Shown: positions 18,475 through 27,183 of the stretch, one piece after another
Position numbering within the stretch: position 1 is the first letter of the stretch
How the letters are laid out: each line of letters begins with the position of its first letter
Assembly: GCF_029891575.1 (NCBI RefSeq)
Contig: NZ_JARZHF010000006.1
Location: forward strand, 62,001-126,000
Source of the DNA: Salipaludibacillus daqingensis
Lineage (GTDB): Bacteria; Bacillota; Bacilli; Bacillales; Salisediminibacteriaceae
DNA length: 64,000 bases
Direction of reading: 5' to 3'
Notes under the pieces: model-generated
The model's input: the letters and a program-made list of their open reading frames with translations, nothing else
What the model was told of the DNA's origin: nothing
The model's database searches: none
Made by a program: the position numbers and the translations under genes

Positions 18475-19368
18475 ATGAACAATCATGAAGAAAACAAAGC
18501 TTCCAAGTGGGAGCAACTAAAGGCGAATACGAAACGCCTAATGAAAAAACGCTGGGCAATGCCCGCATTGTATTTAGGATTATCCGCAATCGTATTAACG
18601 ACATTTTTGTGGATGTCCGCAACAGATGAAGATTTAGCTGACCTAGAACGAGACTCTGAGTTTGATATAGAAGGTCTCGACGAGGAAAATGCTGAGAATC
18701 CATTTGGAGAAGAAAACGGTGACGAAGAAGCAGTCCCAGCAGTATCCCATGATGAGGTATTTGATATGCCTGTTGTGGATGACGAAGAAGTTGCAGTTGT
18801 AGGTACCTTTCATGACTATGAAGCATCAGTAGAGGAGCAAAAACAATCATTGATCCACTACGACAACTATTACTATCAGAACAAAGGAATTGACTTAGCG
18901 AAAGAAGATGAATCGACTTTTGACGTGACTGCAACCTTAAGTGGTACAGTCGTAAAAGCAGAAGAAGATCCGCTATTTGGCCAAGTCATCCACATCGAAC
19001 ACGATGAGGATACGCTAACGATCTATCAAAGTCTTGAAAATGTGACAGTTGAGACAGGACAGTCGGTAAGACAAGGAGATGTTCTTGGACAAGCAGGTAG
19101 AAACCTTTATAATCGTGACGCAGGTGTCCATGCTCACTTTGAAATTCGAAAAGCAGGAGTTCCAGTGAATCCATTAGATTTTATGGACAAACAATTATCG
19201 GACTTGCCTGACTTCTCGGAAGAAGAGCAAGAGGAGCAACAAGCTCCAGAGCAAATGCCAGATCCTGAAGAAGATTTCTCAGATTCATCTGAAGGCTCAA
19301 ATAACGACTCAAACGAAAACGAGCAAGAAGATTCGAATGAAAATGATGAGAATGATTCTGACGAATAA
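18475..19368 (+). CDS. spoIIQ: Stage II sporulation protein Q
   Basis: The 297-residue forespore membrane protein forms the channel between forespore and mother cell with SpoIIIAH. One membrane helix spans ~29–47; a LytM/M23 fold covers ~140–235. The first zinc-ligand His of active LytM enzymes is replaced (YQNKGIDLA), while HAHFEIRK retains both histidines, so endopeptidase activity is unlikely, as in B. subtilis SpoIIQ. A linker (~50–100) and a tail (~240–297) are extremely acidic. GAGGTGGTGA precedes the ATG. Confidence 0.93.
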   Translation: MNNHEENKASKWEQLKANTKRLMKKRWAMPALYLGLSAIVLTTFLWMSATDEDLADLERDSEFDIEGLDEENAENPFGEENGDEEAVPAVSHDEVFDMPVVDDEEVAVVGTFHDYEASVEEQKQSLIHYDNYYYQNKGIDLAKEDESTFDVTATLSGTVVKAEEDPLFGQVIHIEHDEDTLTIYQSLENVTVETGQSVRQGDVLGQAGRNLYNRDAGVHAHFEIRKAGVPVNPLDFMDKQLSDLPDFSEEEQEEQQAPEQMPDPEEDFSDSSEGSNNDSNENEQEDSNENDENDSDE

Positions 19369-19468
19369 TTAGTAAGCACATCTCCATAAAAAACGATCGG
19401 GAAAATCTACAGCAATAGCGGTAGCAAAGCGCTTCTGTTATGGTTTTAGACTAGGTTCTATCGTTAAA

Positions 19469-19517
19469 GCAAAAGGAAAAAGCACGGAGGACAACCCTCT
19501 AGCTTTTTCCTTTTTGT
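19469..19517 (+). terminator. Terminator after spoIIQ
   Basis: AAAGGAAAAAGC pairs with GCTTTTTCCTTTTT across CACGGAGGACAACCCTCTA, which itself contains a small GAGG/CCTC stem. Confidence 0.9.
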
Positions 19518-19738
19518 GCTTTTTAGGCATATCTTCCCTCATTGTCTAATAAAATTTAACAAACCTTAGCACAACCATTACAACATGAGAAGGTCGTTCA
19601 AAGAGAATGAGGGTGATGACAGACGAGCGGGACGAAGGAAGAAAGGGAGAGGGATATTACACTCATCATCGGACCGCTAACGAGACTGTCTTTTTCTCCG
19701 TCTTTTTGGATTGCAGAATGATGAGGGAGGCGAGAGAT

Positions 19739-20023
19739 GTGCACGATTACATCAAAGAGAGGACCATCAAGATAGGAAGGTACATCGTAGAGACGAGAAA
19801 AACAGTCCGGACCATCGCAAAGGAGTTTGGTGTTTCCAAAAGCACCGTCCATAAAGATTTGACAGAACGCTTGCCTGAAATTAATCCGGAGTTAGCCAAC
19901 GAAGTGAAGGCAGTGCTTAACTATCACAAATCGATCCGACACCTTCGCGGGGGAGAAGCAACAAAAGTCAAATACAGACAGCCAGGAGGAGAACAATCGA
20001 ACATGGTAAAAACAAAATTGTAG
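19739..20023 (+). CDS. spoIIID: Sporulation transcriptional regulator SpoIIID
   Basis: The 94-residue protein is nearly identical by eye to B. subtilis SpoIIID: HDYIKERTIKIG, a helix-turn-helix at ~22–43 (TIAKEFGVSKSTVHKDL) and the basic segment HKSIRHLRGGEATK that contacts the minor groove. It activates or represses mother-cell SigE genes. The GTG at 19739 has GGGAGG 8 bases upstream and matches the known N-terminus; the frame is open further upstream to 19607 without family support. Confidence 0.95.
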   Translation: MHDYIKERTIKIGRYIVETRKTVRTIAKEFGVSKSTVHKDLTERLPEINPELANEVKAVLNYHKSIRHLRGGEATKVKYRQPGGEQSNMVKTKL

Positions 20024-20059
20024 ACATCCTCACCGTTTACTAACGGCAAGGTGAAAGAA

Positions 20060-20095
20060 AAAGCACCCGCCCTATTGGAAGAGTGGGTGTTCCCT
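20060..20095 (+). terminator. Possible weak terminator after spoIIID
   Basis: GCACCCGCCC can pair with GAGTGGGTGT around CTATTGGAA. There is no real T tract, so it may only be a stabilising 3' hairpin. Confidence 0.4.
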
Positions 20096-20228
20096 GTCGT
20101 TGCCATTTTTGGTGGTGCGAGTGACCCATGATTTTTCAGATAAAGAAATAAAGAGGACGGAGTGTTCTAGTTTTCATGGAAACATCCGTTCATATTCCTA
20201 TAAAAGATTCCATAACCTTCCCTTAGTT

Positions 20229-20256
20229 ATGACAAATTGTGATAAAATAATATAAT
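20229..20256 (+). promoter_or_regulatory. SigA-type promoter for mbl
   Basis: ATGACA (20229–20234), a 16-base spacer and a consensus TATAAT (20251–20256) lie about 125 bases before the mbl start. Confidence 0.5.
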
Positions 20257-20379
20257 GAATGCAGAGACTACACATATGTGTTCAAAAAGAGACGCTTTTT
20301 GAACCGGACATATATTGCAACTAACGACACTTAAATGATCTAACACCACATTCAAAATGAACCGGGGAGGAAATTACAG

Positions 20380-21384
20380 ATGTTTGGAAGGGATATTGGA
20401 ATTGATTTAGGGACGGCGAACGTATTGATTCACGTAAAAGGCAGAGGGATTGTGTTAAATGAACCTGCTGTCGTGGCGATTGATACATCAACAAAAAGGG
20501 TATTGGCAGTCGGAGAAGAGGCGTTTCGGATGGTCGGAAGAACGCCAGGAAATATTGTTGCCATTCGCCCATTGAAAGATGGGGTGATCGCAGATTTCGA
20601 AACGACAGAACAAATGCTTAAACACTTCCTTGAAAAAATACGAGTTAAAAGCTGGTTCGTTAAACCGAGGATTCTTATTTGCTGTCCGACAAACATCACG
20701 TCTGTGGAACAAAAAGCAATTCGTGAAGCAGCGGAAAAAAGTGGTGGCAAAAACGTATACTTAGAAGAAGAACCAAAAGTTGCAGCAGTAGGCGCTGGCA
20801 TGGATATTTATCAACCGAGCGGAAACATGGTTGTCGATATCGGTGGCGGAACAACCGACGTGGCTGTTCTATCAATGGGAGACATCGTGACCGCATCTTC
20901 CATTAAAATTGCTGGTGACCGTTTTGATGCTGACATTCTTCATTATATAAAGAAGAAGTACAAGCTATTAATCGGAGAACGGACAGCAGAGACGATCAAG
21001 AAAGAAGTCGGAACCGTATTTCCAGGTGCCCGTAATGAAGAAATAGACATTCGCGGACGAGACATGGTTAACGGCTTGCCAAAAACGATCAATATAAAAT
21101 CAGAAGAAATTCGCGTAGCCATGGAAGAGGCGGTTTATCATATCGTCCACGCAGCGAAAAATGTTCTCGAAAAGACACCTCCGGAACTATCCGCAGACAT
21201 TATCGATCGCGGTGTGATCATTACAGGTGGGGGAGCTTATTTGCACGGCATCGATCAACTTCTTGCTGAAGAGTTGAAAGTGCCTGTCTTTATTGCCGAA
21301 AATCCAATGGACTGCGTTGCAAATGGGACAGGTATGATGTTGGAAAACTTAGATCGTATTAATAAAAACAGAGTGAAAGTATAA
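20380..21384 (+). CDS. mbl: MreB-family cell-shape protein Mbl
   Basis: The 334-residue bacterial actin guides the lateral-wall elongation machinery. It shows the phosphate-1 motif FGRDIGIDLGTANVLIHVKG, phosphate-2 MVVDIGGGTTDVAVLS and the adenosine motif GVIITGGGAYLHGID. Its position between spoIIID and flhO identifies Mbl rather than MreB or MreBH. GGGGAGG lies 9 bases before the ATG. Confidence 0.93.
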   Translation: MFGRDIGIDLGTANVLIHVKGRGIVLNEPAVVAIDTSTKRVLAVGEEAFRMVGRTPGNIVAIRPLKDGVIADFETTEQMLKHFLEKIRVKSWFVKPRILICCPTNITSVEQKAIREAAEKSGGKNVYLEEEPKVAAVGAGMDIYQPSGNMVVDIGGGTTDVAVLSMGDIVTASSIKIAGDRFDADILHYIKKKYKLLIGERTAETIKKEVGTVFPGARNEEIDIRGRDMVNGLPKTINIKSEEIRVAMEEAVYHIVHAAKNVLEKTPPELSADIIDRGVIITGGGAYLHGIDQLLAEELKVPVFIAENPMDCVANGTGMMLENLDRINKNRVKV

Positions 21385-21541
21385 GATAATAAAGAGATAC
21401 TAAAACGAATACGTTTGCGGAGTTTATAAACAGGCTTTGCCAACCGATATAGAAGATAGGCCGTATGATTGACCCGCTACAACAATGGGGGCTAGTCATC
21501 AACATTGTTTTTCAAAGCCATTAAAAAACGAGGTGAAGTCT

Positions 21542-22366
21542 ATGTTACGAGGGTTATATGCAGCGGGGTCAGGGATGATTGCCCAGCAGCGTCGTCAAGA
21601 AATGTTGACGAATAATTTATCAAATATTAATACGCCAGGTTACAAAGGCGATCAAGGATCGATGAGAACATTTCCGAAAATGATGATTCAAGCGATGGGA
21701 ACAGACCATCAGAAATTTGGACGATCCAATCACGTTGGTGAGTTAGCGACAGGTGTTTACATGCAGGAAAGAACGCCTAACTTCCGCCAAGGAGATATGC
21801 AAGAAACAGGCAATAATACAGATATCGCCCTGATTCAAGGACTCGTCCCAACAGATGAAGAGTCAGGGCAAGATGCGATGCTCGTTTATGAAACGTTGAA
21901 TAACGACGGTGATATTCGCTATACGCGTAACGGAAACTTCACCATCGATGGACAAGGATTTCTGACTTCTTCCAAAGGTCATTACATTCTTGGCGATGAT
22001 GGCGAACAGATCAACGTGCAAAACGAAAACATTCGTGTCACAAGGGAAGGCGAGATTTTTTCAGCTGACGACGAACTACTCGGGCAAATCGGGGTATCTG
22101 TCATCGCTGATCCAACGCAGCTAGTAAAAGAAGGCGATGGCTTCCTTCGTTACGAAGGGGAAAATGATGTCGTTACCGCTATCGGCAACGGAGACGTCAC
22201 GTACCAGTTACAACAAGGATTTATCGAGCGCTCCAACGTGGATGCTCAGCAAACGACAACAGAAATGATGAATGCCCTTCGATCATTTGAAGCGAACCAG
22301 AAAATGCTTCAAGCCTACGACCAAAGCATGGAACGAGCAGTGAACGATATCGGCCGCATTGGCTAA
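21542..22366 (+). CDS. flhO: Flagellar basal-body rod protein FlhO
   Basis: The 274-residue FlgF/FlgG-like distal-rod protein starts MLRGLYAAGSGMIAQQRRQ with the basal-body rod motif NNLSNINTPGYKG, and ends in the family's helix ERSNVDAQQTTTEMMNALRSFEANQKMLQAYD. GAGGTGAAG precedes the ATG; an upstream in-frame codon at 21485 is unsupported. Paired with flhP as in Bacillus. Confidence 0.93.
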   Translation: MLRGLYAAGSGMIAQQRRQEMLTNNLSNINTPGYKGDQGSMRTFPKMMIQAMGTDHQKFGRSNHVGELATGVYMQERTPNFRQGDMQETGNNTDIALIQGLVPTDEESGQDAMLVYETLNNDGDIRYTRNGNFTIDGQGFLTSSKGHYILGDDGEQINVQNENIRVTREGEIFSADDELLGQIGVSVIADPTQLVKEGDGFLRYEGENDVVTAIGNGDVTYQLQQGFIERSNVDAQQTTTEMMNALRSFEANQKMLQAYDQSMERAVNDIGRIG

Positions 22367-22476
22367 CCGATTGCTCCGTGGAACGGCATAAAGCCGGAAC
22401 TCTCTGCTATATTTTTAGGGTAGCAAAAAATAAATACGGACAGCACGTCCATTATAAAAAAAGCAGGTGAATCAGA

Positions 22477-23301
22477 TTGAATCAATCGATGATTAATTCC
22501 GCTGTCACGATGGGACAGATTCAGAAAAAGTTAGATTCCACAGGTCATAACTTGGCCAATGCGAATACTCACGGGTATAAGCGTCGCGATACTAGTTTTT
22601 CTGACTTACTTATCCAACAAGTAAACAATCAATCGCAAGAAAGGTTTGAAACAGGACGAACGACACCGAATGGTATTCGTGTTGGCTCAGGAGCAGCTGT
22701 GGCCCAAACAGCGCTTCGTTTCGAACAAGGATCGATCCAGGAAACAGGACGTGACCTTGATGTCGGGTTAACTCAACCAGGTTATTTCTTTGAAATCTCG
22801 CCTACAGAAGAAGGCGAACGGAGATTTACGAGAGATGGTGCGTTTTATTTAAGTCCGAATGGTGAAGGCGAAAACTTCCTCGTGAATTCCGAAGGAGAAT
22901 ATGTCTTATCTGCAGATGGCAATCCAATATTACTCCCAGCAAACTATGAAAGTTTTAACATTACGGAGTCAGGGAATATCCAAGTTACAAATGAAGATGG
23001 CGTGGAAGAAAACGTTGGCCAACTTCAACTTGTGAATATTACGAAACCTCAGCTCTTACAGCATAACGGAGAAAACAACTTTGTTTTTCCAGACCTTGAA
23101 GAATTAGAATTAGAGGTAGCTGACGTATTAGAAGAAGCGGCGGGCACAGACGTATTCCGACAATCTTCATTAGAAATGTCCAACGTAGATATGTCAAAGG
23201 AAATGACAAACATGCTTGAGGCGCAACGATTTTATCAGTTTAATTCCCAAGCCATCAGCATTACAGACCAAATGATGGGATTAGTGACAAATTTAAGGTA
23301 A
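22477..23301 (+). CDS. flhP: Flagellar hook-basal body protein FlhP
   Basis: The 274-residue paralogue of FlhO has the rod motif HNLANANTHGYKR at ~23–35 and the C-terminal SNVDMSKEMTNMLEAQRFYQFNSQAI. It starts with TTG, with AGGTGA 7 bases upstream, giving the family start MNQSMI. It forms the distal rod with FlhO. The linking gap of 110 bases has no clear terminator. Confidence 0.92.
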   Translation: MNQSMINSAVTMGQIQKKLDSTGHNLANANTHGYKRRDTSFSDLLIQQVNNQSQERFETGRTTPNGIRVGSGAAVAQTALRFEQGSIQETGRDLDVGLTQPGYFFEISPTEEGERRFTRDGAFYLSPNGEGENFLVNSEGEYVLSADGNPILLPANYESFNITESGNIQVTNEDGVEENVGQLQLVNITKPQLLQHNGENNFVFPDLEELELEVADVLEEAAGTDVFRQSSLEMSNVDMSKEMTNMLEAQRFYQFNSQAISITDQMMGLVTNLR

Positions 23302-23423
23302 AAATATTGACGATTTGTTTAAGTAGGTCGGAAAATCTGTTAAGAAGAGCGTTTTTTGCTTCATCCTTCTTTAAATCAGTGTTATGATAGTTGGGGAAAA
23401 ACGTAACAGACGAGGAGTTAGTC

Positions 23424-24191
23424 ATGAGTAAAGAGAACGATCAACAGTTCCAGTCGGAAGAAGAGCAAGGAAACGAGCATTCTTCTGAAAAGGAGTCTGA
23501 TCATAACCACCAAGCACAATCAAATAAATCACACGATCAAAAGACAGAAGATGACTACATGAGACCGTTTATTTCTGATAAAAGCGATCAGTCATCGACT
23601 GCCGAATCTGCTGAACCATCTGAGTCAACAACGGAAACCTCTGATGAGGGAAGTCCGTCTAAAAACGAAGAGAACGAGCAGGAAAGGAAACCTTCGGAGG
23701 GTGAAACCGATACGTCGATGGAAAACGATGCATCTAATCATTCGGTAAAGGACTCTCAGTCAGAGGATCTTACGGAAACGATTGAAATGAAGCCAATCAA
23801 GTCGGAGGAGCAACAGGATAGCGTAGAAGAAAATGACGCCGACACTGTGGAATATCATAAGACGGCTGTGGCAGTCCCTCTAGAAACAGATGAAGAGGAG
23901 ATCTCACGCGATCTTGAAGAAGAGGAAGCGGAAGAGACGGTGGAAACAGGGGAAGAAAAGAAACAAAAACGAAAAGAACGAAAGCGTGAGAAAAAAGGAC
24001 GCATTCGTTTAATTCCAATTTGGGTTCGTCTCGTCATTGTTATCGCAGCACTTCTAGGAAGTTTAGCATTAGGCGCGATGATAGGGTACGGAATTATTGG
24101 AGGAGGCGGTAATCCAATGGATGTGTTTAAAGAAGATACTTGGTATCATATATATGACTTAATTTTTCAAGGAACAGATAGACAACGATAA
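23424..24191 (+). CDS. EpuA-type small membrane protein with long acidic N-terminus
   Basis: The C-terminal ~55 residues match the EpuA family (misleadingly annotated 'RNA polymerase subunit beta' in many Bacilli): a basic stretch, IPIWVRLVIVIAALLG as a membrane helix and the family end DTWYHIYDLIFQGTDR. Residues ~1–195 are a hydrophilic Glu/Ser/Asp-rich region, much longer than the family's usual leader. The start at 23424 has GAGGAG upstream; the frame is open to 23391. Located between flhP and fabZ as in relatives. Role unknown. Confidence 0.85.
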   Translation: MSKENDQQFQSEEEQGNEHSSEKESDHNHQAQSNKSHDQKTEDDYMRPFISDKSDQSSTAESAEPSESTTETSDEGSPSKNEENEQERKPSEGETDTSMENDASNHSVKDSQSEDLTETIEMKPIKSEEQQDSVEENDADTVEYHKTAVAVPLETDEEEISRDLEEEEAEETVETGEEKKQKRKERKREKKGRIRLIPIWVRLVIVIAALLGSLALGAMIGYGIIGGGGNPMDVFKEDTWYHIYDLIFQGTDRQR

Positions 24192-24210
24192 TTTTCATTT
24201 TATGATAAAT

Positions 24211-24262
24211 AGGAGCTGGACATGAGTGCGGATATTTTCCGTGAACGTGTTCAGCTCCTCTT
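24211..24262 (+). terminator. Terminator after the EpuA-like gene
   Basis: AGGAGCTG(GACA) pairs with (TGTT)CAGCTCCT across a ~25-base loop and is followed by CTTGTGTC, a weak T tract. Confidence 0.7.
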
Positions 24263-24336
24263 GTGTCTCCTCGAAAAAACACGTAAACTAAAGGCAGGAG
24301 AATCATTGCCTATTAATATGAGGAGGTCATAAAGAG

Positions 24337-24771
24337 ATGTTAAATATTGAAGAAATAAAGGAAATCATCCCGCATCGTTATCCATTCTTACTCGTCGATC
24401 GCATTTTAGAAGTAGAAGAAGGGCAACGCGCGGTAGGTATAAAAAACGTGACAGCAAATGAAGAGTTCTTTAACGGTCATTTCCCAGATTATCCGGTTAT
24501 GCCTGGTGTCCTAATCATTGAAGCGTTGGCGCAAGTTGGTGCCGTGGCGATGCTGAAAAAAGAAGAGAATCGCGGAAGACTTGCTTTCTTTGCAGGGATT
24601 GACGGTTGTCGTTTCAAAGGGCAAGTTAAACCTGGTGATCAGCTTCGACTTGAAGTCGTCATGACTCGCCTACGTGGCTCGATTGGAAAAGGGAAAGCAA
24701 CAGCATCCGTAGACGGCCAAACGGTTGCTGAAGCGGAGCTCATGTTTGCCTTAGGAGAAAAACAACAGTAA
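24337..24771 (+). CDS. fabZ: 3-hydroxyacyl-ACP dehydratase FabZ
   Basis: The 144-residue hot-dog-fold enzyme dehydrates 3-hydroxyacyl-ACP in fatty-acid elongation. It has [11 protein letters not shown], the catalytic-His motif [14 protein letters not shown], and the catalytic Glu in [18 protein letters not shown] precedes the ATG by ~12 bases. It closes the conserved atp–fabZ neighbourhood. Confidence 0.95.
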   Translation: MLNIEEIKEIIPHRYPFLLVDRILEVEEGQRAVGIKNVTANEEFFNGHFPDYPVMPGVLIIEALAQVGAVAMLKKEENRGRLAFFAGIDGCRFKGQVKPGDQLRLEVVMTRLRGSIGKGKATASVDGQTVAEAELMFALGEKQQ

Positions 24772-24779
24772 TCATCATA

Positions 24780-24820
24780 AACTTCTCAGTTACGATTAAT
24801 CGTAGCTGGGAAGTTTTTTG
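24780..24820 (+). terminator. Terminator after fabZ
   Basis: AACTTCTCAGTTACGAT pairs imperfectly with ATCGTAGCTGGGAAGTT around TA and is followed by TTTTTG. Confidence 0.9.
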
Positions 24821-24846
24821 TGTTGGTTTTATCGTTTAATGCAACG

Positions 24847-25030
24847 GATTAGTGACCCTAGACGAGGATTTGTGATTGATTTAGGGCAGTAGAGCAGACG
24901 ATTAGTGACCTTAAAAGAGCATTTAGGTAAAAGAAAGGGCAGTAGAGCGACCGATTAGTGACCCTAAACGAGCAATAAATGAAAATAAGGGCAACTAAAC
25001 TACACCGATCGACAAGTATCACCTTAAAAG
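24847..25030. repeat. Second 53-bp repeat family (3–4 units)
   Basis: GATTAGTGACC recurs at 24847, 24900 and 24953, exactly 53 bp apart, with a decayed fourth copy (GATCGACAAGTATCACC) at 25007. Each unit has TGACC..TA..ACGAG or AAGAG, an AT-rich spacer and AAGGGCAGTAGAGC. The order of boxes parallels the first family (TGACCG..GCGAG.., AAAGACGGTCAC) although the sequence differs. Confidence 0.75.
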
Positions 25031-25349
25031 AATCGCCGATAATTACAAAAATCAAAATAACCCTTTAGATTGTATTTTTTAAACACTAATTAGCTAATTT
25101 TCTCTTCTAAACTAAACCTGTTTATCAAACATTCTTTCATTCCAGCTCTAATTGTAAATGAAATCAGCTATAAAAAGCCTGTTGTGTAGGCTTTTTTATA
25201 TAAATATGTGACTCTGTGTGAGAAATGTGGGAGATTATCAAAATAACACGATATACGTTTTGAAGACGAGGTCACGTGAAATAGACTGTATAGAAACAAT
25301 GCTATTATAGCAATTTCAATCTTAGAAAATCATACAGGAGGAATTATTT
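25031..25349. other. Intergenic region before the lipoprotein genes
   Basis: This stretch holds no gene. It contains one terminator-like hairpin (25172–25198) without an obvious upstream gene and a possible weak promoter (TAGACT ... TATTAT, ~25283–25309) before the first lipoprotein. Confidence 0.4.
25172..25198 (+). terminator. Orphan Rho-independent terminator
   Basis: AAAAGCCT-GTTGTGT-AGGCTTTTTT is a classic intrinsic terminator. The nearest upstream gene (fabZ) already has its own, so it may end a small RNA from the repeat region. Confidence 0.75.
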
Positions 25350-25685
25350 ATGCGTAAAAAGGCAATATTAACAGCAGCATCAGCAGTACTATCTTTAGGA
25401 ATTTTAGCTGCATGCGGAGATCAAGATCAAGAAGTAGAAATTAACGATAATAACGGAACAAATGGTGGAGCTGACGTGGAAGAGAACAATAGCGACATTG
25501 ATGTAGAGAATGAAGGAAACGAAGGAAATGACGTTAATGTTGATACGAACAACAACGACGGCAACATGAACCATGACGAGAATAACGACATGGATAATGA
25601 CATGAATGACGATATGGATGACGACATGGATAATGATATGAACAACGATTTTGATGATAACGAAGACGATAACAACGATTATTAA
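25350..25685 (+). CDS. Acidic Asp/Asn-rich lipoprotein, paralogue 1
   Basis: The 111-residue product has a lipoprotein signal with lipobox LAAC (Cys ~22), then a mature part of almost only Asp, Asn, Glu, Gly and Met with a DDMDNDMN-like periodicity. AGGAGG lies 9 bases before the ATG. It belongs to a run of five paralogues that share their signal peptides. The function is unknown; a polyanionic cell-surface or cation-binding role is conceivable. Confidence 0.8.
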   Translation: MRKKAILTAASAVLSLGILAACGDQDQEVEINDNNGTNGGADVEENNSDIDVENEGNEGNDVNVDTNNNDGNMNHDENNDMDNDMNDDMDDDMDNDMNNDFDDNEDDNNDY

Positions 25686-25776
25686 TAAGCAGTTGAATTA
25701 AATCATCAAAATTATCAATAAAATTGCTTAAAAAGTATCACAATATACAGTAAGAAATAATAAGGAGGAAATTAAA

Positions 25777-26040
25777 ATGAAAAAGAAATTAATGATATCA
25801 GTATTGTCTAGTGTTTTAGCGTTAGGTGTATTAGGAGCTTGTGGAGACGCGGAGAATGAACCTGTGGAAAATGACCCAGCTATCAATGACAATGGTGGAA
25901 TGAATGACGACATGAATAATGACGGAATGAACAACGACATGAATAACGATGGCATGGATGACAACATGGATAACGATGGCATGAATAACGACATGAACGA
26001 TGATATGAACAACGATATGGATAATGAGGATAACGCATAA
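25777..26040 (+). CDS. Acidic Asp/Asn/Met-rich lipoprotein, paralogue 2
   Basis: The 87-residue protein has the signal MKKKLMISVLSSVLALGVLG and lipobox LGAC, then ENEPVENDPAINDNGG and (N/D)DMNND repeats. AAGGAGG precedes the ATG. It is closest to paralogues 3 and 4. Confidence 0.8.
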   Translation: MKKKLMISVLSSVLALGVLGACGDAENEPVENDPAINDNGGMNDDMNNDGMNNDMNNDGMDDNMDNDGMNNDMNDDMNNDMDNEDNA

Positions 26041-26106
26041 TTTTTTAAAACTCGTGTCTGCAAGTTTTTATTAATATAAATTACTTTGCAAAGGGAGGAA
26101 TAAAAA

Positions 26107-26268
26107 ATGAAGAAAAAGCTAATGGTAACAGCATTGTCTAGTGTATTGGCGTTAGGTGTTTTAGGAGCTTGTGGTGACGTGGAAAATGAACCGTTAAACA
26201 ATGATCCGATGAATGACAATGGCGGCATGAACGATGACATGAATGATGATATGAACAACGACATGTAA
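26107..26268 (+). CDS. Acidic lipoprotein, paralogue 3 (53 residues)
   Basis: A 53-residue member with the same signal sequence and lipobox LGAC, followed by GDVENEPLNNDPMNDNGG and a short NDDM tail. AGGGAGGAA lies upstream of the ATG. The mature protein is only about 33 residues, a shortened copy of paralogue 2. Confidence 0.72.
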   Translation: MKKKLMVTALSSVLALGVLGACGDVENEPLNNDPMNDNGGMNDDMNDDMNNDM

Positions 26269-26358
26269 GTTGACGTTCATAATGGTGTTAGATAAGCTAA
26301 ACAGCTTTTGACGATTGTTTCAAGTTTGATTTTAAAAAAATCGAAGGAGGAAGAAGTC

Positions 26359-26490
26359 ATGAAGAAAAAGCTTATGTTAACGATGTTGTCCAGTGTTTTG
26401 GCATTAGGGTTTTTAGGCGCATGCGGTGATGTGAACGACGAGCCGTTAAATAATGACCCAATGGAAGAAAACATGAACAACGACATGTAA
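26359..26490 (+). CDS. Acidic lipoprotein, paralogue 4 (43 residues)
   Basis: The shortest copy: signal, lipobox LGAC and about 22 mature residues ending EENMNNDM. GAAGGAGG precedes the ATG. It keeps ribosome site, signal and frame, so it is probably expressed, not decayed. Confidence 0.68.
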   Translation: MKKKLMLTMLSSVLALGFLGACGDVNDEPLNNDPMEENMNNDM

Positions 26491-26501
26491 ATGATATCAT
26501 G

Positions 26502-26534
26502 GGAAAAGGCGTGCATCTGTGCACGCCTTTTTTC
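26502..26534 (+). terminator. Terminator after lipoprotein paralogue 4
   Basis: AAAAGGCGTGCA-TCTG-TGCACGCCTTTTTT is a near-perfect hairpin with T tract, suggesting that paralogues 1–4 share transcripts ending here. Confidence 0.92.
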
Positions 26535-26878
26535 ATTTGTCTGTTTGCTAAACCTATTCTCCTGAACATCAGAAGTAGGTAGAACGTATTTCGCTTTAGT
26601 TTTAGGATCTCTACCACACGCTAAGAGAGCCTTCTGAAAAAGTACTATGCAAGGATAAGCACACAATAAAAACAATCGATAAAGTTATATCATAGTTTGC
26701 GACAACAATATGAGAAAATATGGAAGAGTAACGAAAAGTAGAGGATGCTATTGTAACAATTGATTTCTCGCGTTAAGCTTATCGCAGTTGATCAAAAGAA
26801 ATAAGGTCAACCTTGTGAGTCGGAAAGAACATAAAAAGATTACTCACATGTAGCACCAAAAATCAGGAGGAATAAATA
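26535..26878. other. Intergenic region before lipoprotein paralogue 5
   Basis: No gene is supported in these ~340 bases; the open frames seen on the reverse strand are unsupported. A promoter for paralogue 5 is expected here but none is clear. Confidence 0.35.
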
Positions 26879-27130
26879 ATGAAGAAAAAATTATCACTTT
26901 CAATCTTATCAGGCGTTTTAGCAGTAGGTGTTTTAGCAGCATGTGGAGACAACAATGTAGAAAACAATGATCCAGGTCTTAACAATGACAATGGCATGAA
27001 CGTAGAGAATAACGACGGCATGGAAAACGACCCAATGGATGAAAATGAAGGCATGAACAACGAAGACCCAATGGATGAAAATGAAGACATGGGTAACGAC
27101 ATGGAAGATAACAACGCAGCAAACGAATAA
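26879..27130 (+). CDS. Acidic lipoprotein, paralogue 5
   Basis: The 83-residue protein has signal MKKKLSLSILSGVLAVGVLA, lipobox LAAC and a mature segment with two PMDENEGM/DM repeats. AGGAGG lies 7 bases before the ATG. It is set apart from the other four by a terminator and 390 bases, and ends at its own terminator. Confidence 0.8.
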   Translation: MKKKLSLSILSGVLAVGVLAACGDNNVENNDPGLNNDNGMNVENNDGMENDPMDENEGMNNEDPMDENEDMGNDMEDNNAANE

Positions 27131-27154
27131 TAAATAGAAATGATTTGATTATAC

Positions 27155-27183
27155 GAGATGAGCTCTGCTCATCTCTTTTTTTT
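27155..27183 (+). terminator. Terminator after lipoprotein paralogue 5
   Basis: GAGATGAGC-TCT-GCTCATCTC followed by eight T residues. Confidence 0.92.
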
